Source of the DNA: Rhizobium sp. ARZ01
Lineage (GTDB): Bacteria; Pseudomonadota; Alphaproteobacteria; Rhizobiales; Rhizobiaceae
Direction: 5' to 3'
Length of the DNA: 64,000 nucleotides
Assembly: GCF_014851675.1 (NCBI RefSeq)
Contig: NZ_JACVAE010000001.1
Coordinates: 1,240,001-1,304,000 of the forward strand
The notes under the pieces are model-generated. The model saw only the letters and a list, made by a program, of their open reading frames with translations, had not been told where the DNA came from and did no database searches. Within the stretch, counting starts at the first letter, position 1; each line of letters begins with the position of its first letter. Both the position numbers and the translations under genes were made by a program. Positions 44,129 to 55,981 of this stretch are shown piece after piece.

Positions 44129-45901
44129 TTATACGGCAATCCCCAGTTGCCGTAGCCCCTCGACGCGCCGTTCGAAATCGGCGGGATTCTTGAACGGCAG
44201 TAGCTTCCGCCGACGTTCGACGGAAAAATCCGGTTCGAGCCGCATGACCTGCGCCCATGCCTCTTGCCCATTCTCTATGCGCCCGAGATGGCCCTGGCAT
44301 GACGCGAGCAGCGCGTAGGCCGTCGTTGCCTGAGGATTGCGCGCGAGCCGCTTCGTCAGTGTGTCAGCCGCGAGATCGAACCTTCCGAGCAGAAACTGCG
44401 CCTCTGCGAGAAATTGCAGAGCAATTTCAGGGTAGAGCGGATCGAGCTTCATGTAGGTGTCGAGCGTCTCGATCGACTGGGCCGGAAGCCCGTTGAACAT
44501 CTCGATGTGCGCCTTCAGCATATGGCCTTCTGCCGAACTCGGGGCAAGCGCGATGCAGCGTGAGACCGATTCGAGCGCCTCGTCCGGTTGCTTGCTCCAC
44601 AAAAGGGCGATCCCGAGGACAAAATGGCCTTCCGGCATTCGCTCATCGAGGGCGATGGCACGGCGTGCCAGGTCGAGGCCGGTCGAAAGAATTGTGTCGG
44701 GCTCGGCGGTCCAGCCGTTGATATAGTCGTTTACATGCGCCATCGCGGTAAAAGCGTAGGCCGCCGCGCAGTTCGGATCGATCTTAAGTACCTCAACCAT
44801 CAAGGCGCGTGCATTGGTGTTGCCGGCCCGCGTATGGAGCCAGACCTGCTCACGTCCTCGCAGGAAGCACTCGTGCGCGGTGACGTCAGCAACGGGCTTG
44901 TCGGCGATGCGGTCCCGTTCCGACGTCGTCAACCGCACCTTGAGCGCGGCCACGATGTGCTGGGTCATTTCGTCCTGCACGGCAAAGACGTCGGTCAGTT
45001 CGCGGTCGAACCGCTCGGCCCAGGCGTGCCCGCCCGTTGCCGCGTCGATCAGCTGCGCGGTGACCCGTACCTTGCTTCCTGCTTTGCGCACACTCCCTTC
45101 GAGGATATAGCGGACGCCCAGTGCCGCAGCGACCTCCCGCACCGAAACCGGGCTGTTCTTGTAGGCGAAGGAGGAATTCCGGGCGATGACGTGCAATTCT
45201 GACAGTTTGGCCAGATCCGTGATGATGTCCTCGCTGATGCCGTCGGAGAAATACTCCTGGTCCGCATCTCCGCTCATGTTGTTGAAGGCGAGGACTGCAA
45301 TCGAGGTCTTTTCCAACGTCGCCGGCCAAGGGCGGGCCGCGGCCAGGTCGAGGGCAGCGGTGTGGGGCACATTGCCAGCGACTAGGCAGAAAACCTCGAT
45401 CGGGCGGGCGATGTTCTTTACCGATTGTGATCCGCGGCTTTCGATTCCGACGGGAACCTTGTCACGAACCTGATCGGCGGCGGAGCGGGAAATATAGATG
45501 CCGCCAGGCTGCGCGAGTGCTTCGAGCCTTGCCGCGACATTGACGCCGTCGCCGTAGATGTCGTCGCCGTCGACGATGACGTCGCCGACATTGATGCCGA
45601 TCCGGAAGCGGATGCGCGCGTCGGCAGGAGCGTCGCGATCGTGCTCGGCCACCAGCTTCTGGATTTCCATCGCGCAGGTCACCGCCTCGACGGCGCTTGC
45701 GAACTCCAGCAGCGCCCCGTCGCCCATCAGCTTGACCATGCGGCCGGAATGGCGCGCGATGGCAGGGTCGATCACGCCGAAGCGCAGCGCCTTGAGGCGC
45801 GCCAGCGTCCCGGCCTCGTCAGCCTCCATCAGGCGCGAATAGCCGACGACGTCGGCCGCAAGGATGGCAGCAAGCCTGCGCTGAACCCGCTCACCGGTCA
45901 T
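44129..45901 (-). CDS. Class III adenylate/guanylate cyclase with C-terminal TPR region
   Basis: A 590-residue protein. The N-terminal class III cyclase domain is at about 8-180: RRLAAILAADVVGYSRLMEA with the first metal Asp, LMGDGALLEF, and IYGDGVNVAARLEALAQPGG. A linker follows with a FlgO/TolB-like segment (SIAVLAFNNMSGDADQEYFS; VRYILEGSVRKAGSKVRVTA) at about 205-300. TPR-like helices run to the end. This architecture is abundant in rhizobia. The nucleotide (cAMP or cGMP) and the signal sensed are unknown. No membrane segment is obvious. Confidence 0.9.
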   Translation of the reverse strand: MTGERVQRRLAAILAADVVGYSRLMEADEAGTLARLKALRFGVIDPAIARHSGRMVKLMGDGALLEFASAVEAVTCAMEIQKLVAEHDRDAPADARIRFRIGINVGDVIVDGDDIYGDGVNVAARLEALAQPGGIYISRSAADQVRDKVPVGIESRGSQSVKNIARPIEVFCLVAGNVPHTAALDLAAARPWPATLEKTSIAVLAFNNMSGDADQEYFSDGISEDIITDLAKLSELHVIARNSSFAYKNSPVSVREVAAALGVRYILEGSVRKAGSKVRVTAQLIDAATGGHAWAERFDRELTDVFAVQDEMTQHIVAALKVRLTTSERDRIADKPVADVTAHECFLRGREQVWLHTRAGNTNARALMVEVLKIDPNCAAAYAFTAMAHVNDYINGWTAEPDTILSTGLDLARRAIALDERMPEGHFVLGIALLWSKQPDEALESVSRCIALAPSSAEGHMLKAHIEMFNGLPAQSIETLDTYMKLDPLYPEIALQFLAEAQFLLGRFDLAADTLTKRLARNPQATTAYALLASCQGHLGRIENGQEAWAQVMRLEPDFSVERRRKLLPFKNPADFERRVEGLRQLGIAV

Positions 45902-46106
45902 GACGAAGCCTCTTGCTGGCTTTCATGGCGAACGCGTCGCCACAGAGAAACTGTAGCCCCGATCGACCGATCTGGCTATCGCCGACAGGCGAGCGTTCCG
46001 GTGCCTGAAACCCCAAAACAAGCCGGGGCCGCCACGGACCGATTTTTGGAGTACATCGACTGCGATGGCACTATATGATGACTATCGTCATGACAGGAGA
46101 ATTTGC

Positions 46107-46538
46107 ATGAAGGCGCGTGTTAAATGGGTCGAGGATCGGACCTTCATCGGCCAGTCCGGAAGCGGGCACACGGTCGTTTTGGGAACGGCTTTCGGGGAAG
46201 AGGGGCGGACACCCGGGCCAAGCCCGATGGAACTGATTCTGATCGGGACAGGGGGCTGCACCGCCTACGATGTCGTCCATATCCTTGAGAAAGGTCGCGA
46301 AAAGGTCGAGGACTGCGTCATCGAGATCGATGCCGACCGCGCCGAGCAGGAACCGAGGGTCTTTACCCGCGTCCACATGCACTTCACCGTCAAGGGCCGC
46401 AGCCTAGCGGCAAACAAGGTCGAACGCGCCATAGCCCTGTCGCTCGAAAAGTACTGTTCGGCATCGGCGATGATTGCCAAGAGCGCGACAATCACCCACG
46501 ACTTTGCCGTCGTCGACACCAGTGTCGAACCGGCCTAA
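46107..46538 (+). CDS. OsmC-family protein
   Basis: A 143-residue OsmC/YhfA-like protein. Key features are SPMELILIGTGGCTAYDVVH (Cys near 50) and a second Cys in LEKYCSASAMIAKSATITHD near 120. The two cysteines are the redox pair used by OsmC/Ohr proteins to reduce peroxides. The start at 46107 (MKARVKWVED) has CAGGAGA at good spacing. It stands alone, convergent with moaA. Confidence 0.9.
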   Translation: MKARVKWVEDRTFIGQSGSGHTVVLGTAFGEEGRTPGPSPMELILIGTGGCTAYDVVHILEKGREKVEDCVIEIDADRAEQEPRVFTRVHMHFTVKGRSLAANKVERAIALSLEKYCSASAMIAKSATITHDFAVVDTSVEPA

Positions 46539-46574
46539 GCGGCCCGCGGGTCGACTGCAACTCGCCTGAGACTG

Positions 46575-46609
46575 CAGTTGGCGCGATGTTGTTCCGCACG
46601 CGCCAACTG
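46575..46609. terminator. Stem-loop between convergent osmC-like and moaA genes
   Basis: CAGTTGGCGCG and CGCGCCAACTG form a perfect 11-base stem around a 13-base loop, followed on the plus strand by TGTGATTTGTT. It probably ends transcription of one or both genes. Confidence 0.65.
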
Positions 46610-46619
46610 TGTGATTTGT

Positions 46620-47669
46620 TCAGCCGCCCGTTACGCTCATATGGCGAGCGACGGCGGGGCGCCGGTGTTCTCGGTCGATGATGAAGTCGTGGCCCTTGGG
46701 CTTGCGGCCGATTGCCTCGTCGATCGCCTGCGACAGGAGCGCGTCATCCTCGGAGGCGCGCAGCGGCAGACGCAGGTCTGCGGCATCGTTCTGACCGAGG
46801 CACATGTAGAGCGTGCCGGTGCAGGTGAGGCGTACGCGATTGCAGCTTTCGCAGAAATTGTGCGTCATCGGCGTAATGAAGCCGAGTTTGCCGCCCGTTT
46901 CCTCGACGGTGACATAGCGCGCCGGTCCGCCGGTGCGGTAGTCGATGTCGGTAAGGGTGAATTGCTCGGCGAGGCGTTGGCGCATTTCCGAAAGCGGCAG
47001 GTAGTGCTCGGTGCGATCTTCCTCGATCTCGCCCATCGGCATGGTCTCGATCAGGGTCAGGTCCATGCCGCGGCCATGCGCCCAGCGCAGCATGTCGGGG
47101 ATTTCCCGATCGTTGAAATCCTTCAATGCCACGGCGTTCAGCTTGATCTTCAGACCGGCGGCCTGCGCCGCGTCGATGCCTTCCATTACCTTCGTGATGT
47201 CGCCCCAGCGCGTAATCGCGCGGAACTTGTCGGGATCAAGCGTGTCGAGCGAGACGTTGATGCGGCGGACACCGCAGTCGGCAAGTTCCGCCGCGTGCTT
47301 CGACAGTTGCGAACCGTTCGTGGTCAGCGTCAGTTCATCGAGCCGGCCGGCCTCGACCTGCTGGCCGAGTTCACGCACGAGATGCATGATGTTCTTGCGC
47401 ACGAGCGGCTCACCGCCGGTCAGCCTGATCTTGCGCACACCCTTGTCGATGAAGGTGGTGCAGAGCCGGTTCAGTTCCTCCAGCGTCAAAAGATCCTTCT
47501 TTGGCAGGAACGTCATGTTCTCGGCCATGCAGTAGGTGCAGCGAAAGTCGCAGCGATCAGTGACGGAGACCCGCAGGTAGGTGACGGCGCGACCGAACGG
47601 GTCGATCATCGGAGCCGTTGAGGGAGCCAGCGCCGTGGCCCTGTCTGTTGTTCCTGCAAAGCTATTCAC
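46620..47669 (-). CDS. moaA: GTP 3',8-cyclase MoaA
   Basis: The radical SAM enzyme that converts GTP to 3',8-cyclo-GTP in the first step of molybdenum cofactor synthesis. 349 residues. The first cluster motif is CDFRCTYC (Cys40, Cys44, Cys47), followed by [20 protein letters not shown]. The second cluster cysteines are in [14 protein letters not shown] near 275, and the C-terminus ends with the conserved Gly-Gly (HMSVTGG). It is a single gene; partners mobAB are at 40-41 kb. Confidence 0.97.
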   Translation of the reverse strand: MNSFAGTTDRATALAPSTAPMIDPFGRAVTYLRVSVTDRCDFRCTYCMAENMTFLPKKDLLTLEELNRLCTTFIDKGVRKIRLTGGEPLVRKNIMHLVRELGQQVEAGRLDELTLTTNGSQLSKHAAELADCGVRRINVSLDTLDPDKFRAITRWGDITKVMEGIDAAQAAGLKIKLNAVALKDFNDREIPDMLRWAHGRGMDLTLIETMPMGEIEEDRTEHYLPLSEMRQRLAEQFTLTDIDYRTGGPARYVTVEETGGKLGFITPMTHNFCESCNRVRLTCTGTLYMCLGQNDAADLRLPLRASEDDALLSQAIDEAIGRKPKGHDFIIDREHRRPAVARHMSVTGG

Positions 47670-47807
47670 GTCTTCCTCCGTCCTGACCGGAATGTCGGAT
47701 GTGCCGATCCGACCGTCAAGATCACGGCGACATTATCGCATGAAATTGTATCTTGCCTATGCGACGTGTGCGGCATAGTGCTGCCTGAAAGCGCGTGGAG
47801 GACGAAG

Positions 47808-48182
47808 ATGAGCGAGCAATGGCCGACGGAATTGCGGGTATCCAAGGACCGGCAGCGGCTGATGGTCGCTTTCGACGACGGGCAGCGCTTCGAGCTGTCG
47901 GCGGAGATGCTGCGGGTGCTTTCCCCGTCTGCGGAAGTGCAGGGGCACGGACCCGGGCAGCGCGTCACCGTGCCGGGCAAGCGCAACGTCGCCATCATCT
48001 CGGTTGCGCCGACAGGCAACTATGCAGTGCGAATCGGCTTCGACGACCTCCACGACACCGGAATCTACACCTGGAGCTATTTGCGCGAGCTCGGGGAAAA
48101 GGGCGAGGAACTCTTTGCCGCTTATGAGCAGGAGCTTGCCGAGAAGGGTATGACGCGCGACCGGTCCGAAAAGCCCCGCTGA
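47808..48182 (+). CDS. DUF971 domain protein
   Basis: A 124-residue protein of the DUF971 type (gamma-butyrobetaine hydroxylase-like N-terminal domain): ELRVSKDRQRLMVAFDDGQR, FELSAEMLRVLSPSAEVQGH, AVRIGFDDLHDTGIYTWSYL. It may have a role in Fe-S or metal handling, but the function is not established. The start at 47808 has GGAGGAC upstream. It is divergent from moaA and convergent with the MarR gene. Confidence 0.9.
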   Translation: MSEQWPTELRVSKDRQRLMVAFDDGQRFELSAEMLRVLSPSAEVQGHGPGQRVTVPGKRNVAIISVAPTGNYAVRIGFDDLHDTGIYTWSYLRELGEKGEELFAAYEQELAEKGMTRDRSEKPR

Positions 48183-48187
48183 GGCAG

Positions 48188-48655
48188 TCAGTTTTCGTCG
48201 CGCTCTTCCTTCAGCAGCAGCGCGATGATGCCTTCCATGGCATCCGCCATCGCCATGCATTGCTCGACCGGCGTCTGCGACAGGGTGCGTTCGATCAGAG
48301 CCGTCTGGATCGTCATGGCTTCTTCCGTGACCGCGGATCCTGTATCCGTCAGTGATAGGCGCAGGACCCGCCGGTCCTTCTGATCCGGCGAGCGCAGGAT
48401 CAGCCCGCGCTTTTCGAGCTGCGGCAGAAGCATGCTCATATTGGAGCGCCCGACCAGAAGCTTGCGGGCCAGCTCCTGCTGCGAGATTCCCGGAAAGCGA
48501 TAGAGATTGATCAGGATATCGAGATGCGGCGTCTTGATATCCAGGTGAGACAGTGCGCGACCGAGCGTCTGCTGCATCAACTGGCAGGCGCGGGCGACGC
48601 CGATCCAGCTTCGGAAGCGCGGATGGTCCCATGGAAGGGCTTGCTTTTTGTTCAT
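48188..48655 (-). CDS. MarR-family transcriptional regulator
   Basis: A 155-residue winged-helix regulator. The recognition region is ISQQELARKLLVGRSNMSML (about 57-76) and the wing is LRSPDQKDRRVLRLSLTDTG near 90-109. MarR proteins usually repress a divergent gene and their own gene until a small molecule binds. Here the divergent gene encodes an alpha/beta hydrolase, and two operator-like palindromes lie in the 47-base gap and over the regulator's own start codon. Confidence 0.94.
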   Translation of the reverse strand: MNKKQALPWDHPRFRSWIGVARACQLMQQTLGRALSHLDIKTPHLDILINLYRFPGISQQELARKLLVGRSNMSMLLPQLEKRGLILRSPDQKDRRVLRLSLTDTGSAVTEEAMTIQTALIERTLSQTPVEQCMAMADAMEGIIALLLKEERDEN

Positions 48656-48684
48656 CCTTGACCTTTATTGTTCATCATTGAACA
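48649..48684. promoter_or_regulatory. Probable MarR operators between marR-like and hydrolase genes
   Basis: TGTTCA-TCAT-TGAACA at 48669-48684 is a perfect palindrome. A second, imperfect copy TGTTCA-TCCT-TGACC lies exactly 20 bases to the left (48649-48663) and overlaps the start codon of the MarR gene. The 20-base spacing places both on the same DNA face. Confidence 0.7.
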
Positions 48685-48702
48685 GTTTAAGGGACACGCA
48701 CT

Positions 48703-49611
48703 ATGGCATCTTTCGCCCTGAAGGTCATCCGCCGAGCACTCGGCGCGACGGCTGCCGTCTCTCCCGAGGCCGCGGGCCGCATAGCCTTCCGGATTTTCAC
48801 GACAACCCCCTCCCGTCGTCCGGCACACGAAAAGGAGCGGGTCCTTCTGGCGCAGTCGCAGGGGTGGATGCGGCAGGCGGAACGGGTGCCTCTCACTTTC
48901 GCCGGCGGGCGGGCGATGGCGCATTGCTTTCGCGCCAGGGCCTGCGAATCATTCAAGGGGCGGGTACTGGTCGTCCATGGGTGGGGTTCTCGCACGGATT
49001 ATCTCTCGGCGTTGACGTCCGGGCTTGTTGCTGCGGGGCATGAAGTGGTCGCGCTTGATCTTCCGGGGCACGGTGCGTCACCCGGTAGGACGCTGACCCT
49101 GCCAATGGCTGTACAGGCAATCGATGCTGCCTGGCTGCGCGTTGGCGGTTTCGACTACTTCTGCGGCCATTCCTTCGGCGGCGCCGCACTCGGCTGTGCG
49201 GCCATGGGTCTTATTCCCTCGGTGCCCGCCCATATGCCGCGCCGGCTGGTGTCGATCGGCTCGCCGAGCGAAATGACGTGGCTGTTCAAAGGGCTCGGCA
49301 AGATGCTCGCCCTTGGAGCGCTCGCCCAGCAGGCCTTCGAAGAACGGATCGAAGCGATCGCCGGCGTACCGCTCTCGACATTCGATGCCGCGCGCTCGGC
49401 GCGCTCGCTGCAGGTGCCGATGCTCGTCATTCATGCCGAAGACGACAAGGAGGTTCCCGCCAGTCATGCGCGGCGCTATGGGGAGGCGGGGCCGAACGTC
49501 ACGGTGCACTGGGCAAACGGCTATGGGCATCGCCGCATCGTCTCGGCGGAGCCGGTGATCGATCGGATCACGGCGTTTTTCGCAGAGGACCGACAAGCGG
49601 CTGTGGCCTGA
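48703..49611 (+). CDS. Alpha/beta-hydrolase family protein
   Basis: A 302-residue hydrolase. The oxyanion-hole region is GRVLVVHGWGSRTDYLSALT near 87-106, the nucleophile elbow is CGHSFGGAAL (Ser near 156), the acid is likely in LVIHAEDDKEVPASH near 245, and the His is in NGYGHRRIVS near 275. The substrate is unknown. Its expression is probably controlled by the divergent MarR protein, which suggests a role in detoxifying or using an aromatic or lipophilic ester. Confidence 0.9.
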   Translation: MASFALKVIRRALGATAAVSPEAAGRIAFRIFTTTPSRRPAHEKERVLLAQSQGWMRQAERVPLTFAGGRAMAHCFRARACESFKGRVLVVHGWGSRTDYLSALTSGLVAAGHEVVALDLPGHGASPGRTLTLPMAVQAIDAAWLRVGGFDYFCGHSFGGAALGCAAMGLIPSVPAHMPRRLVSIGSPSEMTWLFKGLGKMLALGALAQQAFEERIEAIAGVPLSTFDAARSARSLQVPMLVIHAEDDKEVPASHARRYGEAGPNVTVHWANGYGHRRIVSAEPVIDRITAFFAEDRQAAVA

Positions 49612-49681
49612 CCGCTTTGCGTCATGCGGTTGTCATGCAAGGATGCGATCGGCTGTCGAGCAGCTTGAGTCGGAGTTCGCC

Positions 49682-50290
49682 ATGACGATCGTGACATCCG
49701 TGGAACAACTGAGCGCCCTTTATGGCGAGCCGGGCGAGGCGTCACTGGTCAAGGTGACAGACTTCCTGTTGCCGGAGTATCGGTCGATGATCGAGGCTTC
49801 GCCATTCATGGCACTGGCGACGGTCGGGCCGGAAGGTCTGGACTGCTCGCCGCGCGGCGATGCCGGCTGTGTGATCCACATCGAGGATGAACGCACGCTG
49901 ATGCTGCCGGACTGGCGGGGCAACAACCGGGTCGATTCGCTGTCCAATATCGTGCGGGATCCGCGTGTGGCGCTGTTGTTCCTCATCCCGGGCTCGAACA
50001 CGACAATGCGCGTCAATGGGCGCGCGGTACTGCGGATCGACGAGGCACTTACCCGACGCTTCGAGATGGACGGGCGCCATCCTCGCTCGGTGGTGGTGAT
50101 CACAATCGAAGAAGTCTATTCGCAATGCGCCCGCGCGGTGTTGCGCGCCGACCTCTGGAATCCCGAGACATTTCGCGACCCCAGTTGCCTGCCGACGGTT
50201 GGGCAGATGCTGGCGTCTGCCAAGAAGGGTTTCGATGGCGACACTTACGACCGCGAATGGCCGTCCCGTGCTGCCAAGACGATGTGGTAG
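49682..50290 (+). CDS. Pyridoxamine 5'-phosphate oxidase-like flavin-binding protein
   Basis: A 202-residue split-barrel protein. It shows MIEASPFMALATVGPEGLDC, SPRGDAGCVIHI, MLPDWRGNNRVDSLSNIVRD and ALLFLIPGSNTTMRVNGRA, typical of the group annotated MSMEG_1061/DUF1025-like that binds FMN or a related cofactor. The reaction is unknown. The start at 49682 (MTIVTSVEQL) has GGAG upstream; Met 49643 is the alternative. Confidence 0.88.
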   Translation: MTIVTSVEQLSALYGEPGEASLVKVTDFLLPEYRSMIEASPFMALATVGPEGLDCSPRGDAGCVIHIEDERTLMLPDWRGNNRVDSLSNIVRDPRVALLFLIPGSNTTMRVNGRAVLRIDEALTRRFEMDGRHPRSVVVITIEEVYSQCARAVLRADLWNPETFRDPSCLPTVGQMLASAKKGFDGDTYDREWPSRAAKTMW

Positions 50291-50311
50291 CTTCGCAAGG
50301 CTAGGGGTGCG

Positions 50312-51550
50312 CTAACGAACTGCCGAAAGCGGCGCGGTAACTTCGGGCGCAAAGTCGCGCATCCGACCGGCCACCTGCTTCAGGCTGTCTGCGGGGCCGG
50401 CGACGCTGACGCAATTGCGGCCGTCCTGCTTTGCCCGGTACAACGCGCTGTCGGCATCCGCAACGAGGTTGTCGATATTACCACCGTTCTGCACTGCCGA
50501 GGCGAGCCCCACGCTGACGGTAACGGAGATCATTGAGTCGTAGTGGCCGATGGAAAGCGCTGCCACGTCCGCACGGATCGTGTCGGCGAAAGCGAGCGCC
50601 TCGTCCAGATCCAGTTCGGGTGCAAACAAGGCGAATTCCTCTCCGCCGAACCGGCCGAACACCATCTGTTCGCCAAGCTTCGCGTTCACAGCGGAGGTGA
50701 ACCGTCGCAATACCTGGTCGCCTGCCATGTGGCCATGCGTGTCGTTAATCGACTTGAAATGGTCGAGGTCGAACAGCATCAGCACGCCTTCTTCCGGTCG
50801 GCGTCGAAGTTGTTCGGCAACCTCGTCCATCAAGGCGCCGCGATTGAGGATCCCGGTCAAGGCATCCGAACGAGCGGCGTGGCGGAACACGAATTCGCTG
50901 CGTTCCTTTATCAACACCAGAATTCCCATCGAGACGATCAACGTATGAAGGAAAATCTCGAGCGCGAAAGCGGCAAGCCAGGGCGAAACGGAGGGGGTAA
51001 CGGGCTCCGGAACCGGCGCGAGTATGGCAAAGGGAATGCGTAGCGCGTAGATCGCGGCATGGGTTGTGAGCAGGAAGGCGACAATCCAGCGCGAGGGCAA
51101 GGCATCCCGCCGTCTGCCACGCAAAAGCTGGCTCGCCATTGCCAGAGAATAGGCCGAAACGATCAACGACATGAGCATGATGCGCATGTTCATGTCGGCT
51201 GCAAATGTGTCTGACAAAGAATAGGCAGCTGTCCAGGTTGCCACGCCCGCAGCGACTGTTAGGTGGGATACGCGCTGATCGTCGAAGGCGCGGAATCCGG
51301 CCCAGGACAAGGCATAGCCCAAAGCAGCAAGGCCATTGCCCATCCCGATCGAAATTTCTGGTGCTACCACCCCCCGCAGCGCCAGCAGAAAGCTGGCGGC
51401 TGATCCGACCCACATTGAAACGCACCAGTAACCTGCAGCGACTGCGCCGCGTCCCGCGAGCCAATGCTGCGTAAGGAAGATGGCAACGACAAGCGTCGAC
51501 AGAAAGGTGCAGACCATCAAGGTCGGAACGCTGATGAGAACTTCGAGCAA
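50312..51550 (-). CDS. Membrane-bound GGDEF diguanylate cyclase
   Basis: A 412-residue protein. Seven or so helices fill residues 1 to about 215, a membrane sensor of unknown ligand. A GGDEF domain lies from about 225, with LMLFDLDHFKSINDTHGHMA and active-site FGRFGGEEFALF near 305. It should make cyclic di-GMP from GTP. The RxxD inhibitory site expected just before GGEEF is absent (GEQM at that position), so product feedback is not expected. It lies downstream of alaS on the same strand, but a terminator separates them. Confidence 0.93.
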   Translation of the reverse strand: MLEVLISVPTLMVCTFLSTLVVAIFLTQHWLAGRGAVAAGYWCVSMWVGSAASFLLALRGVVAPEISIGMGNGLAALGYALSWAGFRAFDDQRVSHLTVAAGVATWTAAYSLSDTFAADMNMRIMLMSLIVSAYSLAMASQLLRGRRRDALPSRWIVAFLLTTHAAIYALRIPFAILAPVPEPVTPSVSPWLAAFALEIFLHTLIVSMGILVLIKERSEFVFRHAARSDALTGILNRGALMDEVAEQLRRRPEEGVLMLFDLDHFKSINDTHGHMAGDQVLRRFTSAVNAKLGEQMVFGRFGGEEFALFAPELDLDEALAFADTIRADVAALSIGHYDSMISVTVSVGLASAVQNGGNIDNLVADADSALYRAKQDGRNCVSVAGPADSLKQVAGRMRDFAPEVTAPLSAVR

Positions 51551-51607
51551 GGAATCACTCTCCTTCGGTGGGGCGACACTAGCACCGAAGGTTGAACGTT
51601 TCGCAAA

Positions 51608-51631
51608 TGAAAACGGCGGGATAGACCCGCC
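51608..51631 (-). terminator. Terminator downstream of alaS
   Basis: On the minus strand GGCGGG-TCTAT-CCCGCC is followed by GTTTTCATTT. Confidence 0.8.
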
Positions 51632-51667
51632 GCTTCAGTCTCATTCGCTGCTTTTTTTGGGTATGCA

Positions 51668-54331
<2,664 letters not shown>

Positions 54332-54741
54332 TTTGCGTCCTTCATTCCCTCAGACGTCCGGGCGCAGCCCTGACTTTGATCACACATTCGATAGCTCGCC
54401 GCCGATCCATACCGTTTCACCGCTTGCCGCCGAAATATGGGCAAAGGTTCCGGTCGCGTCTGGTCGCGCAAGCGATGCCGCTTCCGTCACGGGTTCGAGG
54501 GCGAGTGGACCGCCGGATCAGGCTCTTCGGCCTTGGCCAACCTGCGGCGCGAATGCACCGTTCTCTTCCCGGACCTTGGAAAACTGAAGGCTTTTAGCGT
54601 TCGGCTTCTTCCCTGTCCAGACGGGAAAGCCGGCCTTCGCTTAGCGAGGGCCGGCTGACTTCCCGTGATGTTGATTTGGACAGGACCGGAGCCGGTTTCG
54701 GCGCATCACAACTACGATGCAATGAAACGAGGTTTGGCATA
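54332..54741. other. Intergenic region upstream of alaS, with a nested stem-loop
   Basis: No gene. The nested hairpin at 54622-54667 has outer arms ACGGGAA/TTCCCGT and inner arms AGCCGGCC/GGCCGGCT. Read on the minus strand, it is followed by TTTCCCG, so it may end the upstream GGDEF gene's transcript or be a structured RNA. Confidence 0.55.
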
Positions 54742-55812
54742 CTACTTTCGGTAGATGAGCCAGCTCTTGGCGAATTCCTTCTTCATACCGTCTTCGAAGG
54801 CCATGGCGCGATTGCGTCCGCCGTTCTTCGCGCAATAGAGCGCGGTGTCGGCCTTGCTGTAGAGCTCGGCCGGCCCCTCGGCCTCGTTTGCCATGCAGAC
54901 TCCCAGCGAGATTGTGATGGGGCCGTAGTTGACGCCGGTCTTGGAGTTTCTGAAAGGGGTGTGTTCGAGCGCGAGGCGAACGCGCTCGACGATCAGCATC
55001 ACCTCATCTTGATTATTGCCCTCGATGATCATGGCGAACTCCTCGCCGCCGGTGCGGGCGATGAAAATATCCTTGCGAACGCTCGCCCGAATCACGCTTC
55101 CCACGGAGGCGAGGATCTTGTCGCCAACCGGGTGGCCGTAGGTGTCGTTGATCTTCTTGAAGTGGTCGATGTCGGCCAGCACAAGTGCTGTGACGTTGTG
55201 CATCATCGTATTGTTGTAGACAGCCGCAACCTTGTCGTCGAATGCGCGCCGGTTCGAAAGCTGCGTCAGGGAATCGGTGTTGGCGATCCGCTTGTATTCG
55301 TCCAACTCGCGACGGACCACGTCCATCTCGCGCGACTTCTGCACGACATCTTCCACCCGCTCCTTGCCCTCGGAGATCGTCACTCCCGTCGCCTCGGAAA
55401 GGACGGCGATCGCGCTCTTGATGATCTCGGAGCTGGAAACGTTCTTGTTGTTGATGCGGGTGTAGGTCTCATCGAGCAGGCGGTTGTAGTTCTCGAGCGA
55501 GCTCTGCTCCTGCTTGAGGAGGTGCAGCAGGCTTTCGAGCTGGGAAACCATCTTGTCGTGCGCGCCGTTGATGGCCTCGGCGCGATGATGGTGGCCAAAA
55601 TGCTTGGTCCCGATCGCGTCGAGCTCCTCCTGCGTCGCCTTGTTACCGAGCGCGGCGATCTCGCGTGTCAGCTGCGGGCTGGAGCCAATGTAGGCCTCAT
55701 AGAAGAGTTCGTAGTTCCGCGGGATCGGCGCCACCCCCATGATGCGCATCGCATAGGTCACCTGGGCCGCGATGTCCGGCACCTGTACCTTCTGCGCTAG
55801 CGGCGTGTTCAT
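54742..55812 (-). CDS. Cytoplasmic GGDEF diguanylate cyclase
   Basis: A 356-residue soluble protein. Residues 1 to about 170 form a helical N-terminal domain starting with VPDIAAQVTYAMRIMGVAPI, PRNYELFYEAYIGSSPQL, a sequence seen in rhizobial GGDEF proteins. The GGDEF domain is from about 190: ALVLADIDHFKKINDTYGHP and active-site IARTGGEEFAMI near 265. The RxxD inhibitory motif is not at its usual position. It probably makes cyclic di-GMP. It is the second such enzyme in 5 kb. Confidence 0.93.
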   Translation of the reverse strand: MNTPLAQKVQVPDIAAQVTYAMRIMGVAPIPRNYELFYEAYIGSSPQLTREIAALGNKATQEELDAIGTKHFGHHHRAEAINGAHDKMVSQLESLLHLLKQEQSSLENYNRLLDETYTRINNKNVSSSEIIKSAIAVLSEATGVTISEGKERVEDVVQKSREMDVVRRELDEYKRIANTDSLTQLSNRRAFDDKVAAVYNNTMMHNVTALVLADIDHFKKINDTYGHPVGDKILASVGSVIRASVRKDIFIARTGGEEFAMIIEGNNQDEVMLIVERVRLALEHTPFRNSKTGVNYGPITISLGVCMANEAEGPAELYSKADTALYCAKNGGRNRAMAFEDGMKKEFAKSWLIYRK

Positions 55813-55911
55813 CGGCGGCTCCTGTCATGGTTCCTGCGTTCGGATGGGTCAAATTAAGGATGAAAGATTTGGGAATGATTAACGATCCTGTGCGTGCCAA
55901 TGCGTTTTGCC

Positions 55912-55947
55912 AAGAAAAAGGGCCCCGCGGGCAGAACCCGCGGGGCC
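55912..55947 (-). terminator. Terminator downstream of fumC
   Basis: Perfect 11-base stem GGCCCCGCGGG-CAGAA-CCCGCGGGGCC. On the minus strand it is followed by CTTTTTCTTG. Confidence 0.92.
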
Positions 55948-55981
55948 GTAAAGCTCTGACTTCCTTTGGGGTGCTGATGGT

